Source of the DNA: Actinomycetota bacterium
GTDB taxonomy: Bacteria; Actinomycetota; Actinomycetes; Propionibacteriales; Nocardioidaceae
Assembly (NCBI GenBank): GCA_009701885.1
Contig: WLJH01000001.1
Location: forward strand, 124,001 to 188,000
Reading direction: 5' to 3'
DNA length: 64,000 bases
In this document: piece by piece, positions 57,731 to 64,000 of the stretch
Numbering within the stretch: the stretch's first letter is position 1
How the letters are laid out: each line of letters starts with the position of its first letter
The notes under the pieces: model-generated
Database searches by the model: none
The model's input: only the letters and a program-made list of their open reading frames with translations
Told to the model about the DNA's origin: nothing
Made by a program: the position numbers and the translations under genes

Positions 57731-58639
57731 ATGTGGCAGCCCCAGCCCGGCTGGCATCCCCTCCCGAGCGGCACCTCCCCGTCCACGGTCGGGGTGTGGC
57801 GGGCGGTCGTGGGGGAGGAGCCGGTGGCCGTGAAGCGGCTGGCCGCGCCCGGCGAGCACGACCCGCCGGAGCTCTCCGACCCCGACCACTTCGCCTACTG
57901 GCGGCGCGGGGCGGACGTGGTGACCTCCGGCGTCCTGGCCCACTCTCAGGGCCTGCGCCCGCCGGTGCGCAGCTACGCCGTGGAGGACGTCGAGGGCATC
58001 ACCATCACCGAGGACTGGGTCGAGGATGCCTGCAACAACGGACTCTTCGCCGCCCACGCCCTCGGCCGCTTCGCCGGTACGCCGGTGCCGGACGTCCCCT
58101 GGCTGGCCCGCGACCAGCTGAGGGACCGGCTGCGTCGCACCGAGCGCCGCGGGGGCTGGCCGACGCTGGCCCGCACGACCGTGGCCGACGTCGCCGAGCA
58201 CCTGTGGCACCGGCGCAGCACCTTCCTGGACCGGCTCGACGCCCTGCCGCAGGTCCTGCAGCACGGCGACCCCACCCCGGGGAACCTCCCCGGTCGCGAG
58301 GGCGACGACGTCGTGGCGATCGACTGGTCCTGCCTGGGCACCGGCCCGGTCGGAGGCGACCTGGGCTACTACCTGCTCTCGGCGCGCGAGGAGTTCGACC
58401 CGCTGCTCGAGGCGTACCTCATGGGCGTCCCCGAGGAGGTGGCCGACCGGGAGCAGGTCTCACTCGGGGCGCGGGTGGTCGCCGTCTACGCCGCGCTGTC
58501 GCGCGCGGAGTGGGCGCTCTCACGGGTCGCCAAGGGCGAGGGCGCCCTGGCCGGGAAGTTCCGGCACCCGGCGGTGGCACCGCACCTGCGGGCGCTGCAG
58601 CGGCAGTTCCCGCTGGTCGAGCAGCTGCTGGAAGCCTGA
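57731..58639 (+). CDS. Aminoglycoside/choline kinase-like phosphotransferase (APH family)
   Basis: A 302-residue protein-kinase-like fold enzyme. The lysine region VAVKRLAAPGEHD, the catalytic loop LQHGDPTPGNLPG with Asp and Asn, and the metal-binding VAIDWSCLGTGPVGGDLGYY mark an APH/choline-kinase-type ATP-dependent phosphotransferase. Nothing indicates true antibiotic resistance; many chromosomal members act on small metabolites. The substrate is unknown. Confidence 0.82.
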   Translation: MWQPQPGWHPLPSGTSPSTVGVWRAVVGEEPVAVKRLAAPGEHDPPELSDPDHFAYWRRGADVVTSGVLAHSQGLRPPVRSYAVEDVEGITITEDWVEDACNNGLFAAHALGRFAGTPVPDVPWLARDQLRDRLRRTERRGGWPTLARTTVADVAEHLWHRRSTFLDRLDALPQVLQHGDPTPGNLPGREGDDVVAIDWSCLGTGPVGGDLGYYLLSAREEFDPLLEAYLMGVPEEVADREQVSLGARVVAVYAALSRAEWALSRVAKGEGALAGKFRHPAVAPHLRALQRQFPLVEQLLEA

Positions 58640-58678
58640 CGGCGGCTCCGGCTTCACCGCTCGGGTGGTGAAACAGGC
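58635..58678. terminator. Stem-loop between convergent APH-family and metallopeptidase genes
   Basis: An outer pairing GCCTG (58635-58639) with CAGGC (58674-58678) encloses an inner TTCACC (58653-58658) with GGTGAA (58667-58672). It lies over the end of the + gene and before the stop of the - gene, where a bidirectional terminator is expected. Confidence 0.4.
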
Positions 58679-58682
58679 CCCC

Positions 58683-59594
58683 CTACAGGCGCGACGCCGC
58701 GAAGGTGTCGCAGGCCTCGAGCGAGCCCTGCTCGAACCCCGTGCGGAACCAGCTCACCCGCTGCTCGGCCGAACCGTGGGTCCACGACTCCTCGGTCACC
58801 TGCCCCTGGGTGCGCTCCTGGATCCGGTCGTCGCCGACCGCGGCGGCCGCCTCCAGGGCGAGCCGGACGTCCTCGTCGGTGAGCTCGGTGATGAGCACCT
58901 CCCCGGCGGCGTCCTCGGTGGTGGTGGCCGCGCGGGCCCACATCCCGGCGTAGCAGTCGGCCTGCAGCTCCAGGCGCACCGCGTCGGAGGTGGGGCCCTG
59001 CTGGGTGCGCACGCGCGACATCGTGCCCAGGACGTCCTGCACGTGGTGGCCGTACTCGTGGGCCAGGACGTAGGCCTCGACGAACCCGCCGTCGGGTCCG
59101 CCGAGCTGCCGTTCGAGGACGTCGTCGAAGAAGCCCGAGTCGAGGTAGATGCCGTCGTCGACCGGGCAGTAGAACGGCCCGACGTCGGAGGTCGCGCCAC
59201 CGCACCGGGTGGACACCGAGCCCTCGAACGTCGTCAGCGCCGAGATCGGCTCGTAGCGCGAGCCCAGCTCGTCGGTCCAGAAGTCGTGGAGGGAGTTCTC
59301 GACGGCCACCCGGGCGCAGTCGGCCGAGGTGCTGGCGTCCTCACCGGTCTCGCACGCGGCGTACCGCTCGGTGTCGAAGGTCGGCGACCCGCCCTCCTCG
59401 CCGCCGCCGAGGTAGGAGATGGCAGCGAAGACGAGCACGGCGACGATCACCGCCCCGATCGAGCCACCGCCGATGGCCCCGCCGGGCAGGGAGCCACCGC
59501 GGCCCAGGGACGGGCCACGCCCGCCCCCTCCGCCACCGCCCCCGGCGTGGCGGGTGCGGCGGGTGTCGAGCCTGGCCTTGGGGTTGAAGCGCAC
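58683..59594 (-). CDS. Neutral zinc metallopeptidase (YpfJ/KPN_02809 family)
   Basis: A 303-residue protein with a Gly/Arg-rich N-terminus (a run of eight Gly), one transmembrane helix (IGAVIVAVLVFAAISYLGG) and an extracytoplasmic peptidase domain. The zinc motif AHEYGHHVQD and the downstream ELQADCYAGMWA are the family signature, and several Cys probably form disulfides. The family's substrates are unknown. It starts with GTG and is divergent from the ABC-F gene. Confidence 0.87.
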   Translation of the reverse strand: MRFNPKARLDTRRTRHAGGGGGGGGRGPSLGRGGSLPGGAIGGGSIGAVIVAVLVFAAISYLGGGEEGGSPTFDTERYAACETGEDASTSADCARVAVENSLHDFWTDELGSRYEPISALTTFEGSVSTRCGGATSDVGPFYCPVDDGIYLDSGFFDDVLERQLGGPDGGFVEAYVLAHEYGHHVQDVLGTMSRVRTQQGPTSDAVRLELQADCYAGMWARAATTTEDAAGEVLITELTDEDVRLALEAAAAVGDDRIQERTQGQVTEESWTHGSAEQRVSWFRTGFEQGSLEACDTFAASRL

Positions 59595-59668
59595 GGGACC
59601 TCCCGGGAGTCGGCGTGAGCGACCTCACTGCGGCCGTCCGCGAATCGTCCGGCGCCAGGTGCCGACCC

Positions 59669-59674
59669 TAGACT
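59669..59674 (+). promoter_or_regulatory. Putative -10 (TAGACT) for the ABC-F gene
   Basis: TAGACT ends 9 bases before the ATG at 59684, giving a leader of only a few bases with no ribosome site. Confidence 0.4.
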
Positions 59675-59683
59675 CCCACCGCC

Positions 59684-61282
<1,599 letters not shown>

Positions 61283-61291
61283 TCGCCCAGC

Positions 61292-61391
61292 ACCGCCGAA
61301 CCGTCAGTTCTGAACCCTCGAGCCGTCACTTCCGCATGAGTAGGCGGGCAGAAGTGACGGCTCGAGGGTTCCACAGTGACGGTTCGGCGGT
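61292..61391. repeat. Large imperfect inverted repeat (41-base arms)
   Basis: Arms 61292-61332 and 61351-61391 are complementary at about 36-37 of 41 positions; the only differences lie in a five-base block (GTTCT against CTGTG). The loop is 18 bases. Each arm also holds two copies of a CCGTCA-TTC word, giving internal direct repeats. It lies in the 158-bp gap after the ABC-F gene and may be a terminator or a small mobile palindromic element. Confidence 0.7.
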
Positions 61392-61440
61392 CCTGTGGGG
61401 CGCGGCCATCGCGCCTCGGGGGACCTGGGAGACTCGCCCC

Positions 61441-62238
61441 ATGAGCAACCCGACTGAGCAGGAGCTGGCCGACGCCGGGCTGCTGCTGCACCGCGAGGGC
61501 CCGGTCGCGACGATCACCCTGCACCGTCCCGAGGTCCGCAACGCCCAGACCCCGACCATGTGGCGGCTGCTGGCCGCCGTCGGGGAGCAGCTGGTCGCCG
61601 GCGACGACGTGCGCGTGGTGGTGCTGCGCGGTTCCGGCTCGGCCTTCTCCGCCGGTCTGGACCGCACCATGCTCGACCCCGCGGGCGCAGGTGACGGCGT
61701 CGAGACCGTGGCCGCCCTGCTCGCGCAGAGCGACGAGCAGGTCTCCGCCACCATCGACGACTACCAGCGCGGGTTCACCTGGCTGCGCGACCCGCGCATC
61801 CTCAGCATCGCTGCGGTGCACGGCTATGCGATCGGGGCCGGCTTCCAGCTCGCGCTCTCGTGCGACCTGCGGGTCCTGGCCGAGGACGCGCAGCTGTGCA
61901 TGAAGGAGGCCGCCCTCGGCCTGGTCCCCGACCTCACGGGAACAAAACCCCTGGTCGAGGCCGTTGGCTACGCACGAGCACTCGAGATCTGCGTGTCGGC
62001 CCGGATGGTCGGCGCGGCGGAGGCCCTTCGCATCGGTCTGGCGCTCGAGGTGGTGCCCGTCGAGGCGCTCGACCAGACCGTCGCAGCCCTCGTCGCAGCC
62101 CTCACCTCGGCCGCGCCGGAGGCGGTGCGGGAGACCAAGGCCCTGATGCTCTCCGCGGCGGCGGCGCCGCTGGAGGAGCAGCGCCGCCTCGAGCGCGAGG
62201 CACAGGGACGGCGCTTCCGCGCCCTCGCGGGCGGCTGA
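61441..62238 (+). CDS. Enoyl-CoA hydratase/isomerase family protein
   Basis: A 265-residue crotonase-fold protein with LRGSGSAFSAGLDRTML (oxyanion segment 1) and AVHGYAIGAGFQLALSCDLRV (segment 2, shown by its first 20 residues: AVHGYAIGAGFQLALSCDLR), then KEAALGLVPDLTGT. It should act on an acyl-CoA double bond. It is not near the steroid operators, so a general fatty-acid role is as likely as a steroid one. The ATG was chosen because it gives a normal crotonase N-terminus (LLLHREGPVATITLHRPEVRN region). Confidence 0.86.
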   Translation: MSNPTEQELADAGLLLHREGPVATITLHRPEVRNAQTPTMWRLLAAVGEQLVAGDDVRVVVLRGSGSAFSAGLDRTMLDPAGAGDGVETVAALLAQSDEQVSATIDDYQRGFTWLRDPRILSIAAVHGYAIGAGFQLALSCDLRVLAEDAQLCMKEAALGLVPDLTGTKPLVEAVGYARALEICVSARMVGAAEALRIGLALEVVPVEALDQTVAALVAALTSAAPEAVRETKALMLSAAAAPLEEQRRLEREAQGRRFRALAGG

Positions 62239-62272
62239 GCGTCGGGGCGGGAGCCCCGCAGGAGGAGGACAC

Positions 62273-64000
62273 GTGTCGGGGATGATGAACGCCGGGGCCG
62301 CCTGGCGGCACCTGCGCTCCGACCGCAGCGCGCTCGACCGACGTGTGGGTCGGGAGACGCTGCGGAGGGTGCTGGGCTTCGCCGTACCCCACCGTCGGAC
62401 GATCGGGGTCTTCCTCGCCCTCACCGTGGTCGACGCCAGTCTCGTGGTCGCGACCCCGCTGCTGGTGCAGCGGATCGTCGACGACGGCATCCTCCAGGGA
62501 GACCGGTCCCTGGTCGCCTGGCTGGCAGTGGCGATGGCCGGCCTGGCGGTTTTCACGGCCCTGCTCAGCGTCCTGATGGCCTGGCTCTCCGCCCGGATCG
62601 GCGAGGGCCTGATCTTCGACCTGCGCACCCAGGTGTTCGCGCACGTGCAGCGCCAGTCGATGGCGTTCTTCACCCGCACCCAGACCGGCGCGCTGGTGAG
62701 CCGGCTCAACAACGACGTGATCGGCGCCCAGCGCGCCTTCACCTCGACGCTGTCCACGACCGTCTCCAACGGCGTCGCCGTGCTCGTCGTGGGCATCACG
62801 ATGCTGGCCCTGAGCTGGCGGGTGACCCTGCTGTGCCTGGCGCTCTTCCCGATCCTGATGCTCGCCTCGAAGTGGGTCAGCACCCGGCTCGCCGGGCTGA
62901 CCCGCCAGCAGATGGACGGCAACGCCGACCTCGCCACGATGATGACCGAGCGCTTCAACGTCGGCGGCGCCCTGCTGCTGAAGCTCTTCGGTCGCCGCGA
63001 GGAGGAGGACGCCAGCTTCGCCGTGAAGGCCGGCCGGGTGCGCGACCTCGGCATCCAGATCACCCTCACCACGCGGGTCTTCGGCGCCGCCATGCTCGCC
63101 GTGCCGGCCCTGGCCACGGCGCTGGTCTACGGCGTCGGCGGTCAGCTGGTCGTCACCGACGCGCTCACCCTGGGCACCCTGCTGGCCCTGGCGACGCTGC
63201 TGTTGCGGCTCCTGGGGCCCCTCCAGGGCCTGACCAACGTCCGGATCGACGTCATGACCGCGCTGGTCAGCTTCGAGCGGGTCTTCGAGGTGCTCGACCT
63301 GCCCTCGCTGGTGCAGGAGAAGCCGGACGCCGTCTACCTGCCGCGCACCGCGGGGCGGCTCGAGCTGGACCACGTGGACTTCACCTACCCCGGCGCCGAC
63401 GAGGTCTCGCTGCCCTCGCTGGAGGGGGTCCAGCGCCCCGACGTCTCCAGCCCCGGCGGGCCGGTGCTGCGCGACGTCTCCTTCACCGCCGAGACGGGCC
63501 AGATGATCGCGCTCGTCGGCCCGTCGGGTGCCGGCAAGACGACCGTGACCCACCTGGTCGCGCGCCTCTACGACGCGACCGCGGGCGCGGTGCGCGTGGG
63601 TGGGGTCGACGTCCGGGACGTGAGCCTGCAGTCGCTGGAGGACGTGGTCGGCTACGTCACCCAGGACGCGCACATGTTCCACGACACCATCCGGTCCAAC
63701 ATGCTCTACGCCCGGCCGGGCGCCTCGGACCAGGAGATCTGGGCCGCCCTGGAGGCCGCCCAGGTCGCCACGCTCGTGCGTCGCCTGCCCGAGGGGCTCG
63801 ACACCGTGGTCGGCGACCGCGGCTACCGGCTCTCCGGTGGTGAGCGCCAGCGCCTCGCCATCGCCCGGCTGCTGCTCAAGGCCCCAGCGATCGTGGTGCT
63901 CGACGAGGCGACGGCGCACCTGGACTCCGAGTCCGAGGCCGCGGTCCAGCGGGCGCTCGACGCGGCGCTCGAGGGCCGCACCTCCCTGGTCATCGCCCAC
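62273..64000 (+). CDS. ABC transporter, fused membrane and ATP-binding domains (3' end missing)
   Basis: The frame is open from the GTG at 62273 to the window edge (576 codons). The N-terminal half is a six-helix type I exporter domain (RTIGVFLALTVVDASLVVATPL first helix; RTQTGALVSRLNNDV coupling region). The ATPase domain has Walker A LVGPSGAGKTTVTHL, Q-loop YVTQDAHMFHDT, signature RLSGGERQRLAIARLL, Walker B AIVVLDEATAHLDSESE and the start of the H-loop LVIAH. Only the last few dozen residues should be missing. It is a homodimer- or heterodimer-forming MsbA/LmrA-type exporter; the substrate is unknown. AGGAGGAGGA precedes the GTG; ATGs at 62282 and 62285 are alternatives. Confidence 0.9.
   Translation, partial: MSGMMNAGAAWRHLRSDRSALDRRVGRETLRRVLGFAVPHRRTIGVFLALTVVDASLVVATPLLVQRIVDDGILQGDRSLVAWLAVAMAGLAVFTALLSVLMAWLSARIGEGLIFDLRTQVFAHVQRQSMAFFTRTQTGALVSRLNNDVIGAQRAFTSTLSTTVSNGVAVLVVGITMLALSWRVTLLCLALFPILMLASKWVSTRLAGLTRQQMDGNADLATMMTERFNVGGALLLKLFGRREEEDASFAVKAGRVRDLGIQITLTTRVFGAAMLAVPALATALVYGVGGQLVVTDALTLGTLLALATLLLRLLGPLQGLTNVRIDVMTALVSFERVFEVLDLPSLVQEKPDAVYLPRTAGRLELDHVDFTYPGADEVSLPSLEGVQRPDVSSPGGPVLRDVSFTAETGQMIALVGPSGAGKTTVTHLVARLYDATAGAVRVGGVDVRDVSLQSLEDVVGYVTQDAHMFHDTIRSNMLYARPGASDQEIWAALEAAQVATLVRRLPEGLDTVVGDRGYRLSGGERQRLAIARLLLKAPAIVVLDEATAHLDSESEAAVQRALDAALEGRTSLVIAH

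Noticed and set aside
57731..58639. Antibiotic-resistance kinase
   Set aside because: The APH-type fold is shared by many metabolite kinases and nothing in sequence or context points to resistance.

Overview
The window is very GC-rich, uses GTG starts freely, and carries rbpA, whiA and a SufR-led suf operon. This points to an actinobacterium, and gene content and order look most like Nocardioides or a relative (inference; no database search was possible). It is gene-dense: 58 protein genes are called, no gap between genes exceeds about 230 bp, and no tRNA, rRNA, CRISPR array or insertion sequence was recognised.

Region 1 (1-15.4 kb) is mainly a steroid/sterol catabolism locus. It has an EchA19-like hydratase divergent from a FadD19-like steroid-CoA ligase, a flavin oxidoreductase, a secreted LVIVD-repeat protein, two tandem FadD17-like ligases, a FadE26/FadE27-type acyl-CoA dehydrogenase pair, and a divergent kshA / small Cys-His protein / kshB operon for 3-ketosteroid 9-alpha-hydroxylase. 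Three near-identical inverted repeats (2675-2688, 8581-8594, 12706-12719) fit the mycobacterial KstR operator TnnAACnnGTTnnA exactly or with one mismatch, and each lies at a promoter of this set. The left edge holds the end of another acyl-CoA synthetase, a LemA protein and an unrecognised membrane-anchored protein.

Region 2 (15.4-34.7 kb) is conserved actinobacterial core: an MBL-fold hydrolase divergent from uvrA (with a LexA box), a Rieske lipoprotein, uvrC-rapZ-yvcK-whiA, the glycolytic run gap-pgk-tpiA-secG with rbpA behind it, and the opposite-strand tkt-tal-pgi-pgl operon, which lacks the usual zwf and opcA. The leader of gap contains two tandem stem-loops with nearly the same hexaloop.

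Region 3 (34.8-49 kb): ctaB (heme O synthase) and ctaA (heme A synthase) are separated by about 10 kb of tightly coupled surface-glycan genes. These are two GT2 and two GT4 glycosyltransferases, a large multi-membrane-span protein, an unusual in-frame fusion of a flippase to a clan GH-A glycoside hydrolase, a 59-residue Cys/His-rich protein, and a polysaccharide deacetylase. An ABC-2 exporter pair lies upstream of ctaA.

Region 4 (49-56.6 kb) has two small membrane proteins and then the Fe-S assembly operon sufR-sufB-sufD-(Rieske ferredoxin)-sufC-sufS-sufU-DUF59. A SufR-like operator covers the sufR start codon.

Region 5 (56.6-64 kb) has an ASCH-domain protein, an acVLRF1-type ribosome-rescue hydrolase, an APH-family kinase, a YpfJ-type zinc metallopeptidase, an ABC-F ATPase, a large imperfect inverted repeat, a second enoyl-CoA hydratase, and an ABC exporter that runs off the right end. 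Many genes have TANNNT only 6-8 bases before the start codon and no Shine-Dalgarno, suggesting leaderless transcription is common here.
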